This document shows positions 27,212 to 36,000 of a DNA stretch of 64,000 nt, in pieces (within the stretch, counting starts at the first letter, position 1; every line of letters begins with the position of its first letter). The notes under the pieces were generated by a model, which had not been told where the DNA came from, ran no database searches, and saw only the letters and a program-made list of their open reading frames with translations. Origin of the DNA: Massilia sp. W12. Lineage in GTDB: Bacteria; Pseudomonadota; Gammaproteobacteria; Burkholderiales; Burkholderiaceae_D. The stretch lies in NCBI RefSeq assembly GCF_037300705.1, contig NZ_CP147776.1, positions 806,001 through 870,000 on the forward strand, written 5' to 3'. Made by a program: the position numbers and the translations under genes.

Positions 27212-27723
27212 GATTAGGCCGCGCCGTGCATTGGGAAACGGTGGTGCTGCCAGCGTGGCGGCGCGCCGCCTGCAGCAGCGAAGATGCAAATGCCGACGTG
27301 TGGCGCCACCTGCCGCCGGATTGCTGCTGGCTGCAAGGCGAAATTGAGACGCCCGATATTGAAAAAATGTTCATCATCGGCTCCCAGGATTGGTTTGATG
27401 TGTTTGGCGCTTATCAATTGGGACATATCGCACAGCGCATTCAGGCTGACCGCGCGGCCCAGGCCCCGGACGATATCTGGCAACATCACAGCCATGTGCA
27501 ATATCTGTATGACAGCTATTGCCGCCAAAGCAGACCGGCGCAACCCTTGATGCTGGCGGCGGCGGATGCGCGCGGGCCGTTTGTGCTGCTCGATGGCAAC
27601 CACCGTGCGCTGGCCCTGTATCTGTTGCGTCAATTGGTGGGACAGCCCTGTTTTGTGGCCCTGCATGCGAGTATGGAACAGGATTTTTTATGGATGCGGC
27701 GCGCATTGAGCGCCCTGTCATAA
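27208..27723 (+). CDS. Small protein with ParB/sulfiredoxin-like DGNHR motif
   Basis: A 171-residue cytosolic protein with its start overlapping the glycosyltransferase stop (ATGA). No family is recognised with certainty. The segment PFVLLDGNHRALALYLLRQL (about residues 124-143) is the DG(N/H)HR motif of ParB/Srx folds, which can bind or hydrolyse nucleotides. The upstream part (EIETPDIEKMFIIGSQDWFDVFGAYQLGHIAQRI) is unlike chromosome-partition ParB, and no DNA-binding HTH follows. Tight coupling to the transferase suggests a role in the same modification pathway, for example phosphate transfer; this is not shown. Confidence 0.6.
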   Translation: MRLGRAVHWETVVLPAWRRAACSSEDANADVWRHLPPDCCWLQGEIETPDIEKMFIIGSQDWFDVFGAYQLGHIAQRIQADRAAQAPDDIWQHHSHVQYLYDSYCRQSRPAQPLMLAAADARGPFVLLDGNHRALALYLLRQLVGQPCFVALHASMEQDFLWMRRALSALS

Positions 27724-27743
27724 CCCTTTTGCCTGGAGGCGAT

Positions 27744-28316
27744 ATGCGCAAGCGCAGATGGTGCGCGCTGGTTTGCGGCTTGTGTTTGCTGTTTGCGCGC
27801 GGCCTGGCGCAAGCGCAAGCCCTGTCTGCTGAATTCAGGCTGGAACTGGAAATTCTGGTGCATTTTTTTCAGCCGGGGCCAGCCAGTTTCGAGGCGCAGA
27901 AAAAGCAATATCTGGCAGCGCTGGAAAAAAACCAATTACCATCGCGCAGCCTGGCTTGCGTGAATAACCGCATGACGCGCGCTTGGCAGCGCGAAACCAT
28001 GTTGCGCGAATTCACACCGCACGCCGGCAATCTGGATCAGGCGCGCCGCTTGAATCTGATGCTGGCGCTGCCGGCGATGCGCAAAGCATACGCCAATCTG
28101 TCCCCCGCACAGCAGGCCCAAGACAATCCCCTGCAGCCGATCAGCGGCGGAAAAAGCAGTTTCACGGAAGAAGAATTGGCGCAACTGGTGCTGTTTTCCG
28201 ATACCCCGGAATGGCAGATTTTTTTGCGTCTGGGCAGTATGGTCAAGGGCGGGGAATTTTTATTGGATGCCTCGCTGGCCTTGCTGAATCAATGTATGAG
28301 CAGCGAGCAAAAATAA
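27744..28316 (+). CDS. Exported protein, DUF2059-like (first of a pair)
   Basis: A 190-residue protein with a clear signal peptide (residues 1-26, ALVCGLCLLFARGLAQAQA) and a helical mature part. Start ATG 27744 has GGAGG six bases upstream; the frame is open further up, but that overlaps the previous gene. General layout and length resemble the next gene, and both recall small periplasmic DUF2059-like proteins, but similarity is weak by eye. Function is unknown. The position within the glycosylation and secretion cluster suggests periplasmic service to the exporter or its cargo. Confidence 0.6.
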   Translation: MRKRRWCALVCGLCLLFARGLAQAQALSAEFRLELEILVHFFQPGPASFEAQKKQYLAALEKNQLPSRSLACVNNRMTRAWQRETMLREFTPHAGNLDQARRLNLMLALPAMRKAYANLSPAQQAQDNPLQPISGGKSSFTEEELAQLVLFSDTPEWQIFLRLGSMVKGGEFLLDASLALLNQCMSSEQK

Positions 28317-28352
28317 ACGGCGCCACGCGTCATCGCAACAGCAGGAGGTAAT

Positions 28353-28937
28353 ATGCAGACATTTTTCAGCTTGCGCGGCATGTGCGCCGGGATGCTCTTG
28401 GCCAGTGCTGCAGTATGGGCGCCATTGGCGCAAGCAGCGAAACTCGAAACCGAATTGCAGCGCTTTATCCAACTCTACCGGCCAGGCGAAATGGCCAGTC
28501 ATATGGTGGCGCAAGTCGTCAAGGCGGGGCATCAACGGGGCGAAATCAGCGCTGCGCGCAAAGACTGCCTGCTCGAAAAATTGAACCCCGGCCTGATGAA
28601 TCAAGCGGCCCTGATTGTGGCGCGTGAGCGCTTTGGCAATCTGGCGCGTTTGCAGCGCATCAATGAATTCCTCGAATCGTCCACCGGACGCAAAATGATC
28701 GATCTGACCAGCCAGCAATTCAGCACGCCGGGGGCGCAGGATTTTTCCAAAGAATATGACGCCGGCAATGTCATGCGGCAAATGAGCGCAAAGGAGCTGG
28801 AGGAAATCGGGGCCTTTGAAAAACTGCCGGAATATGCCGATTTCAGCAACTATGTGAACCATGGCTTGCAGCAGATCAACCAAAATCCGCAAGTGCAGGC
28901 ACTGATCAGAGACGCGCTGAAAAATTGCCAGCCCTGA
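28353..28937 (+). CDS. Exported protein, DUF2059-like (second of a pair)
   Basis: A 194-residue protein with a signal peptide (residues 1-28, ending APLAQAAK) and a very good ribosome site (AGGAGG at 28343-28348). The mature part is helical with LQRFIQLYRPGEMASHMVAQVV and LQRINEFLESSTGRKMIDLTSQQF, the latter like the C-terminal half of DUF2059 proteins. It lies 36 bases after its probable paralogue. No enzyme motif is seen. Confidence 0.62.
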   Translation: MQTFFSLRGMCAGMLLASAAVWAPLAQAAKLETELQRFIQLYRPGEMASHMVAQVVKAGHQRGEISAARKDCLLEKLNPGLMNQAALIVARERFGNLARLQRINEFLESSTGRKMIDLTSQQFSTPGAQDFSKEYDAGNVMRQMSAKELEEIGAFEKLPEYADFSNYVNHGLQQINQNPQVQALIRDALKNCQP

Positions 28938-28957
28938 TAGCGCGTCTGCCTGTCATC

Positions 28958-29710
28958 TCAGCATGGATCGCCGCTGTCACTTGGCTCTACCGCCAGCAAC
29001 ATGTACCCGCGCGCCATGCCGCTTTGGCTGTCTGCGTATTGCATGGCTTGCCACAAGTCGCTCAGCGCGACCCAATGCGGCGGATATTTGAAGCGCGCCA
29101 CATCCAGCAGCAAAACCAGATCGCGCCCGGCGTGGTAGCCGCCGATGGGGGAAAAATGGCCATCGCCGGTTTGTCCCAAGGCCGCGCGCGAATACGCCGC
29201 CAGCAGTGCGCGCCCCGGCAACTCATCTGCGCCGCAGGGACTGCCATCCGGTCTGGCCCCGTGACAGACCTGTTGCACCAATTGGCGGAATTGCTGCAGC
29301 CCCGCGCCGCTGGCGTCAGCATGGACGCATTCCGCCGCCAAGCCATTGCAGCGCGCCATGCCGGCCAGACCATGCAGCGAGATACCGTCTTTTTCTATCG
29401 CCTGCAATTGCTGGCAGCAATCGGCGATTTCCTCGCTATACCAACGCCATACGCCTTTCCATAAGCGTTTCGGATCGACTTGCAGCGCGTTTAACACCAT
29501 CACCAGGCTGCTGATGCCGCAATAGCTGGGTTCGGCCTGGGTGTGAAATTGCTCAATCAAGGGGAAAAAATTGCGCATGCCGCCAGCCAGCAGCGCTTCT
29601 TGAAACAGCGTGCGGCCGCTGTCGGAGGAAAATGAAATTTGTTGCGCCGGCAGGGCGCGTTTGTAAAAACCGCTTTCGGTCTGGGTGTGGGGTTTGGCTT
29701 TGCAAATCAT
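28958..29710 (-). CDS. Phytochelatin synthase
   Basis: A 250-residue papain-fold enzyme. The catalytic triad of plant phytochelatin synthase can be placed: C64 in SEPSYCGISSL-like AEPSYCGISSLVMVLNAL, H185 in GDGHFSPIGGYH and D203 in LLLDVARFKYPPHWV. The spacing H185-D203 equals that of the Arabidopsis enzyme. The N-terminal FYKRALP and GRTLFQEAL...FFPLIEQFHTQ blocks also match. The plant C-terminal sensor domain is absent, as in other bacterial forms. Known bacterial relatives mainly cleave glutathione to gamma-Glu-Cys; synthesis of phytochelatins is less certain. No signal peptide is obvious. It faces umuD with a LexA box between. Confidence 0.92.
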   Translation of the reverse strand: MICKAKPHTQTESGFYKRALPAQQISFSSDSGRTLFQEALLAGGMRNFFPLIEQFHTQAEPSYCGISSLVMVLNALQVDPKRLWKGVWRWYSEEIADCCQQLQAIEKDGISLHGLAGMARCNGLAAECVHADASGAGLQQFRQLVQQVCHGARPDGSPCGADELPGRALLAAYSRAALGQTGDGHFSPIGGYHAGRDLVLLLDVARFKYPPHWVALSDLWQAMQYADSQSGMARGYMLLAVEPSDSGDPC

Positions 29711-29793
29711 GCTGGTTTCCTGTTGTATCCGCCGTCACAGCCGGCTTGCAGCGCGCGTCAAAACGCGTGCGGCAAGTCACGTCAGAATCCTGC

Positions 29794-29822
29794 TTGCAAG
29801 TGCGGCAAGGGCTTCTTATACT
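29794..29822 (+). promoter_or_regulatory. Sigma-70 promoter of umuDC
   Basis: TTGCAA (29794-29799) and TATACT (29817-29822) with exactly 17 bases between; the -10 element overlaps the LexA box, as in many SOS promoters. Confidence 0.75.
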
Positions 29823-29838
29823 GTATAAAAATACAGTA
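29819..29838. promoter_or_regulatory. LexA (SOS) box of umuDC
   Basis: TACTGTATAAAAATACAGTA matches the gammaproteobacterial consensus CTGT-N8-ACAG exactly, with flanking TA on both sides. It is 68 bases before the umuD ATG and 109 bases before the start of the divergent phytochelatin synthase gene. Confidence 0.93.
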
Positions 29839-29905
29839 TCACCGCAGCGCAAGCCTGTTGTCTGGCATTGTAGCAGCGGCCTGTTTCAAGCAAAGCGAGA
29901 ACGCC

Positions 29906-30385
29906 ATGTCTGATCTCTTATCCGCCCGGCCCGCGTCAGCGGCCACACTGCAACAAGATGCGCAAACGCTGCGCGACTTCCCTTGTGAATTGCCAATGCC
30001 GGCGCATCGCATCCGCGCCGGGTTTCCTTCGCCGGCGCAGGATGAATCATGCGGCGAATTGGATTTGAACAGTTTTTTAGTGCGCAATCCGGCCGCCAGC
30101 TTTGTGTTTGAGGTGCGCGGCGATTCCATGCAGGGGGCCGGGATATTGGAGGGCGACCGGATTATTGTTGATCGCTCGCGCCAGGCGCAGCAGGGCGATA
30201 TCGTGGTGGCGGCGGTGGAAGGCGAATTTACCGTCAAACGCTTGTTCATGCGCCGCAATCAGCTCGAATTGCACCCCGAAAACCCGGCCTATCCAGTGCT
30301 CAAACTGGATGCCGACAGCGATTGTCTGGTGTGGGGCGTGGTGGTCGGCGTGGTGCGCCGGGTGGGCGGCAGGAGTGTGCTGTGA
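29906..30385 (+). CDS. umuD: UmuD, self-cleaving subunit of DNA polymerase V
   Basis: A 159-residue S24 (LexA-like) protein. The cleavage site is A38-G39 in RAGFPSPAQ. The catalytic serine is S74 (RGDSM) and the lysine K111 (GEFTVKRL), 37 residues apart as in E. coli UmuD. RecA-filament-stimulated cleavage yields UmuD', which activates the UmuC polymerase for translesion synthesis. ATG 29906 gives an N-terminus some 14 residues longer than E. coli's. The frame is open upstream through the LexA box but that is not translated. The stop overlaps the umuC GTG. Confidence 0.92.
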   Translation: MSDLLSARPASAATLQQDAQTLRDFPCELPMPAHRIRAGFPSPAQDESCGELDLNSFLVRNPAASFVFEVRGDSMQGAGILEGDRIIVDRSRQAQQGDIVVAAVEGEFTVKRLFMRRNQLELHPENPAYPVLKLDADSDCLVWGVVVGVVRRVGGRSVL

Positions 30386-31797
30386 GCGCGCTGTCTGCAC
30401 CGCAAGCCTTAGCGGCGCCGGAGCGCGCACTCGCGCCGCCGGGGGCGTGCGCGCAGAGCGATAGCGAGGCCGCCGGCCTGATTGTCTTGCCGCGCTTTGC
30501 CCTGGTGGATGTGAATAATTTTTATGTTTCCTGTGAGCGTGTGTTTCAACCTGCTTTGGAAAAACAGCCGGTGGTGGTGCTCTCCAATAATGACGGCTGC
30601 ATTATTTCGCGCAGCAATGAAGCCAAGGCGCTCGGCATCAAGATGGGCGCGCCCTGGTTTGAAATGCGCGAATTGGCCAAGCGCCACGGGGTGCGCGTGT
30701 TTTCTTCCAATTACGCCTTGTACGCCAATATGAGCCAGCGCGTGGTTGATGTGTTGCGCAGCTTCACTCCCGATATTGAGGTGTACAGCATTGACGAATC
30801 TTTTTTACGGATTGAGCGGGTGGCGGCGGCGCAGGCTGATGCTGTCGGCTTTGCGCAGGAAATACGGCAGCGCATCCGCAACTGGACCGGCTTGCCGGTC
30901 TGCGTTGGCATCGGCCCCAGTAAAACCCTGGCCAAATTCGCCAACCACATCGCCAAAACCCGGCCCGGGTTTGAAGGCGTGTGCGACTTGCACAGCCTGC
31001 CCAAGGCGCAGCGCCTGCAACTGATGTGGCAAACCGATGTCGGCGAGATATGGGGCGTGGGCCGCAAATTGCAGCGCCGTCTGCGCCAGCTGGGCATTGA
31101 AAGCGTGCTGGATTTGCGCAATGCCGAGCCGGAATACATCCGCCAGCAATTCGGCGTCGTGTTAGAACGCAGTTGCTGCGAGCTGCGCGGCCTGTCCTGC
31201 CTGAATCTTGAGCAAATGGATGAGCCTAAACAGCAAATTCTGTGCTCACGCTCCTTTGGCGAACCGGTTTTCACGCTGGATGAATTGCGTGAAGCGATTG
31301 CCAGCCATGTCGCCAGCGCCGCCGTGCGCCTGCGCCGGCAACACTCGCTGGCGGGCGTGTTGACCCCGTTTATCGAGGGCAACCGCTTCAAGCCCGATTA
31401 CTACAGCAATGCCCTGACCTTGGCTTTACCGCTTGCGCTGGACGATACTTTGCAGCTCACGCAATACGCTTTGCGCGCGCTGGATAAAATCTACCGGCCT
31501 GGCTGCCGCTATCAGCGCGCCGGCGTGCTCTTGAGCGCCTTGTGCCCGCGCGCGCAGCGGCAGTCTGATTTATTTGAAGATGGCGCCGCCTTGCAAAAAT
31601 CGGCGCGTTTGATGACGGTATTAGACCGTATCAACCAGGAACATGGACGCAACACTGTGCAGGCTGCCGCCGCCGGCATCGGTCAGCGCTGGGGCATGCG
31701 CGCCGAGTGGCGCAGCCCGCGCTACACCAGCGATTGGAATGAATTGCCGCGCACCGTCAGCCACCCCGGCCAGGCCGCGCCGGCCAGCGCGGCTTGA
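30382..31797 (+). CDS. umuC: UmuC, Y-family DNA polymerase V catalytic subunit
   Basis: A translesion polymerase of up to 471 residues. It contains [17 protein letters not shown] (metal-binding Asp), [35 protein letters not shown] (catalytic Asp-Glu), the [18 protein letters not shown] helix and the C-terminal little-finger region with the polymerase-V-specific tail. The GTG at 30382 overlaps the umuD stop and adds about 38 low-complexity residues before the conserved start, so the true start may be further in (a TTG near 30487). Expression is expected under SOS control with umuD. Confidence 0.94.
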   Translation: MSALSAPQALAAPERALAPPGACAQSDSEAAGLIVLPRFALVDVNNFYVSCERVFQPALEKQPVVVLSNNDGCIISRSNEAKALGIKMGAPWFEMRELAKRHGVRVFSSNYALYANMSQRVVDVLRSFTPDIEVYSIDESFLRIERVAAAQADAVGFAQEIRQRIRNWTGLPVCVGIGPSKTLAKFANHIAKTRPGFEGVCDLHSLPKAQRLQLMWQTDVGEIWGVGRKLQRRLRQLGIESVLDLRNAEPEYIRQQFGVVLERSCCELRGLSCLNLEQMDEPKQQILCSRSFGEPVFTLDELREAIASHVASAAVRLRRQHSLAGVLTPFIEGNRFKPDYYSNALTLALPLALDDTLQLTQYALRALDKIYRPGCRYQRAGVLLSALCPRAQRQSDLFEDGAALQKSARLMTVLDRINQEHGRNTVQAAAAGIGQRWGMRAEWRSPRYTSDWNELPRTVSHPGQAAPASAA

Positions 31798-31924
31798 GTT
31801 TTCGCGCGTTTTGCATCTGCGCCTGCAATCGCGGCGCATGGCAATGTCCGGGGGCGTCTGCGCCTGCCAGTTGCGGCAAGCCTGTGGCGTGGAAAGTGCG
31901 TGCAGGCAGCGTGATCAGCCGGGT

Positions 31925-32614
31925 TTACAAACCGCGTTCCAGGCGGCTGATTGCATCGCGGTAAGCGGCTTTGAGCCGATATACTTGCGCCGGCCGATGT
32001 GCGCCAGTGGCTTCTTGTACCCCGGGGACTTCTTCCAACATATCCATTTCCTGTATTTTGCGGCGGAAGCTGACTTTGTTAAGCGGTTCGCCCAGCAGGC
32101 TTTCATAGATTTTTTGCAGCTTGGGCAGGGTGAATTGTTCCCCGGCGAAGTGACAGGGCAGTGAGGAATACTGGCTTTTCAAGCGCACCCGCTCACGCGC
32201 GGCGGCGATGATGTGGGCATGATCAAACGGCAGCGCCGGCAGATGGTTGACATCGATTAAGCGCACAGCGCCGGATTTTGGGCCGCCCAAGCCGCCAGCC
32301 TGCAGCGTGTGCAAGGGGGCTAAGGCGGTGTATGCCACTGAAACCGACCAGCCGCGCGGATCGCGCGCCGGGCCGGAAAAGGTGGCAAGTTGTTCGAGAT
32401 AAGGCGGGATGATGCCGGTTTTTTCCCGCAGCACGCGCAGGGCGGCGTCTTGGGTGTCGGCATCCTGTTCGGTGTGCACATAGCCGCCAGGCAAGGCGAG
32501 CTGGCCGGCATAGGGTTTCCGCTCGCGCAGCAGCAGGGCGGCATGCAAGCTGTCCTGCTGCAAGGTCAGCAGCACCACATCAACGGTGCAGATGACGGAA
32601 GGAATAGGGTCCAT
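31925..32614 (-). CDS. NUDIX-domain protein with C-terminal winged HTH (NrtR-like)
   Basis: A 229-residue protein. Residues 8-140 are a NUDIX fold with the segment LALPGGYVHTEQDADTQDAALRVLREKTGI. Residues 150-225 look like the winged HTH seen in NrtR-type regulators (FTLPKLQKIYESLLGEPLNKVSFRRKIQEM). The NUDIX box is degenerate: its REUxEE core reads RVLREK, missing acidic residues. NrtR proteins bind ADP-ribose and control NAD genes; here no NAD gene is adjacent, so the target is unknown. Catalytic activity is doubtful. Confidence 0.78.
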   Translation of the reverse strand: MDPIPSVICTVDVVLLTLQQDSLHAALLLRERKPYAGQLALPGGYVHTEQDADTQDAALRVLREKTGIIPPYLEQLATFSGPARDPRGWSVSVAYTALAPLHTLQAGGLGGPKSGAVRLIDVNHLPALPFDHAHIIAAARERVRLKSQYSSLPCHFAGEQFTLPKLQKIYESLLGEPLNKVSFRRKIQEMDMLEEVPGVQEATGAHRPAQVYRLKAAYRDAISRLERGL

Positions 32615-33002
32615 TGGCGCCTCGCATTGATCAGATGAATGCAGTATGCCATGGATAGTTTAAAAATAAAACTAAGTGTAAAGATCAGGATTGCAGCAGG
32701 CGCTTGCGGGCGCGACTTTCATCGCGAACAAGGCCGGGGCGCACACAAGCGCTGATTCGGGGCTAAGGGCTTCAATCCCCTGCCACAAATCAAGCGACGG
32801 CTGGTGGCGGCGCCAATGTCGGCAGGTGGCATGCTGCAGCGCTATTCCCGGTGGGCAGGAACGACTTCAGTCGCGAATCAGGCATGGCATTGGCCTTGTG
32901 CTATTCGCGGCTGAAGCCTCGCCTGCCAGCATGCAATCACATGTTCGCCGCGCTGCCGGAGTGCTGCCCACAGTCTGGCGAAGTCCCACTGTCCACCATT
33001 AA
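32615..33002. other. Intergenic region between the NUDIX gene and sbcC
   Basis: 388 bases without a convincing gene. A 103-codon open frame on the plus strand (32691-33002) has no family features and unusual composition. The main structure is the imperfect inverted repeat at 32854-32927. Confidence 0.7.
32854..32927. repeat. REP-like imperfect inverted repeat
   Basis: Arms of 25 bases (32854-32878 and 32903-32927) share GGCAGG, CTTCAG and CGCGAAT when one is inverted and match at about 19 of 25 positions around a 24-base loop. The core CGACTTCAGTCGCGA and its partner resemble intergenic repeats seen in Xanthomonas and Pseudomonas relatives. Confidence 0.6.
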
Positions 33003-36000
33003 CTAAGCGCATACCACTTGCACACTGCTGCGTCCCCCCGCACCTTTTTGCACCACGATCTTGGTCGCGATTTGCTCTGTCATTTCCTGCACATGCGAAA
33101 TCACGCCGACTTTACGCCCCAACGCTTGCAAATTGTCGAGCGCGGCCATGGCCATTTGCAGGGTTTTGCCGTCCAGGCTGCCAAAACCTTCGTCGATAAA
33201 CAGCGATTCGACATTGACCCGGTTGGCTGAGAGCGAGGCCAAAGCCAGCGCCAGCGCCAGCGAAACCAGGAAGCTTTCCCCGCCAGAGAGCGAATGCAGG
33301 GAACGTTTTTCTTCGCCCATTTCCAAATCCAGCACCAGCGGCGTCAAGCTGCCCGGAATGCGCTCCAGCCGATAACGCCGGCCCAGTTGCTGTAAGTGCA
33401 GATTGGCATGCTGCAGCAAAACATCGAGCGTGAATTGCTGGGCGTAGTTGCGGAATTTTTTGCCATCAGAAGAGCCGATCAAGTCCGCCAATGCGGCCCA
33501 TTTTTGCGCAGTCTGCTGGCGCGCCCCGATTTGCTGTTGAAGCTCCGCCGCCGCCGCCTGTTTTTCATTGTCCGCTTCCAATTTGGCCTGCATGCGCGCG
33601 GCCAGTTGCTGTTGCGCGCGCTGCTGCCTTTGCAAGCTGCTGTACGCCTGTTGCAAATGCTGACAACGCTCGCCCGCAGCAGCCAGCAAGGCGCCGGCAT
33701 CGATTGCCGCATCCGCCGGCGGCCAGCTGGGCGGAGTGCGCCAGGCCGGGGCTTCCGTGACGACCGGCAATAAGCCCTGGCCTTCCTCGGTGCTGGCTTC
33801 TGCCGGCAGGGCGCTCAGATCATTAATCCGGCTGCTGGCCGACAGCCATTGTTTGTCGCGCTGGGTGCGCCGTTCGCGCAAGACGGTGGCGGCGTCTTTT
33901 TCGCGTTCATCCAAGGCGCGCAATTCATCCGCACGCTGTTGCAGCCATTGCGCGTCATGCGCCAATTGGCGTTGCAATTGACGCAAATCCAGCACGTCTT
34001 CTTTTTCCTCGCGCCAGCGGGCCAGCCATTCCGATAAGGCTTCCTGCGCTTCTTGATGCGCCTCGGCGCTGACTTGCAATTGCTTGTCAATCTGCGCTGC
34101 TGTCGCCAGCGCTTGCGCCGCCAGCAGCGCAGCTTGTTGCGCTTCTTCCTGTGCTTGCGCGGTTTGTTGCTTGCTTGCCTCCAGACTGTGTTGCAATGCG
34201 GTTTGCCAATCCTGCCATGGCCGTTGCGGCGACAGGGTTTGCAGCGCTTGTTGCAATTCCTGCGCCGCTTGCTGGCTGGCGCGCCATTGTTGGCTGGCTT
34301 GTTGCGCGCTTTGCGTTTGCTCGGCCAGACGCAAGGCCAGGGCATGACTTTGCTCCAGGGTGCGTTCCTGCGCCTGTTGCAAGGTGCGCGCCTGCTCTTG
34401 CCGTTGCCGCCACGCTTGCACCAGGTCGGCGCAGCGCGCCAAATGCAGACCGCCATCTTCTGTGCACAGGGCCGGCAGGCTGGGGCGCAAGGCTTGCGTC
34501 AACGGGGCCAGCGCGGCGCGGCTGGCTTGCCAGGCGTTGGCGGCGGCTTGCGCCTGTTGCAAGACATGCGCGGCTTCCTGTTGCGCCGCTTCCTGCCGGC
34601 GCATGGCTTGCTGCAATGCGCTGCGCTGCGCTTGCAAAAGCAGGCTGGCTTGTTCGAGCGCTTGATTGTGTCCCTGTAATTGTTCCTGCTCTTCCTGCCA
34701 GGCCTGTTCCTGTTGTTGCGCTTCATGCAGCGCGCGTTTGCTGTGTTCGGCGCGCTGTTGCAGCCAATGCGGCAGGGCTTGCGGATCGGCCGCATGTTCG
34801 CAGGCGTCCAGCGCTTGTTGCGCCAGTGCGCAATCGCGCAACAGCAGATCCCAGGCGGCGCGGGTTTCCTGCGCGGCGCGCGCCAGTTCTTGCGCCTGTT
34901 CTTGCAAGTCTTGCAGCTGGAGTTGCTTTTCCTGCCGTACCGCTGTTTGCTGCACCACTTGGTCATGGCTGTTTTGCCAGGCTTGGCGATATTGCTCTGT
35001 TGCTTCACGCAAGGCGGTCAAGCCGGCTTCGGCGGGGCTGGGCGGCGGCGCTTTTTTGCGATAAGGGTGCTGTTTGCCGCCACACACCGGGCAAGGTTCG
35101 CCTTCACGCAATTCGGCGCGCAATGTTGCCGCGCTGATGCTGTGCTGCGCCAGCTCATACATTTCCTGTGCCTGGCGCCAGCGCAGCTGTTGCTCGTGCT
35201 CCTGCTGTTGCAGCGCCACGCCTTCCTGTTCCAGCTGGCGGCATTCTTGCAGCAAGCTTTGCACGCGCTGTTGCGCCTCTTCTTCTTGCAAACCGGCCTG
35301 ACGTTGTGCGCTCCAGCTTTGTTCAATCTCTTGAATTTGCGTAAGCTCTTGCCGCCAATTGTGGATTTGCGCTTGCAGCGCTTGCCAGGCTTGCGGTTTT
35401 AAGCGGGCCTGGCTTTGATCGCGTTGCTGTTTGCTGGCGCTATGCCGGGCCTCGGCATCGTTGCAAGCTTGTTGCAGGGTTTGAATGCTGGCCCCGGCTT
35501 CTGCCAGTGCTTGCGCGCAGTCTTGCTGTTTGCGCACAAAATCCGCCTGCTGCGCCTGTTCTTCCTCAAAGCGGCGCACCAGGCTTTGCTGTTGCTCCCA
35601 GCTGTGCGCCAGCTGTTCCAGCGCGGCATGCGCCTGCAGCCAGTCTTGCAATGCTTTGGCCTGGGTGTTTTGCTGCGCCGCTTCCTGTTCCAGGGCTTGC
35701 GCCTGCTGTTGCAGGACTTGCAAGGCCTGTTGCCGGCTGTGTTGCGCCTGTTCTTCTTGCGCCAGATTGTCTTGCAGGGCGTCGAGCCGGCTTTGCAGCG
35801 CGCGCGCCTGCTCCAAGGCGGGCGCGGCGGCTTGTGTTTCGGCTTCGGCCTGCTTGAGCGCGTTTTGCGCTTGCGCCAGGGTTTGTTGCATCTGTTCTTG
35901 CGCCGCTTGTGCTTTTTGGCTGTGCAATGCTTGTTGCTGCGCTTGCTGGCGCAGGGTGTGCAATTCCTGTTCGCAGGCTTGCACTTGCTGCAGCAAAGGG

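Noticed and set aside
32691-33002. A 103-codon frame between the NUDIX gene and sbcC
   Set aside because: It runs through the REP-like repeat, has no ribosome site and no recognisable features.
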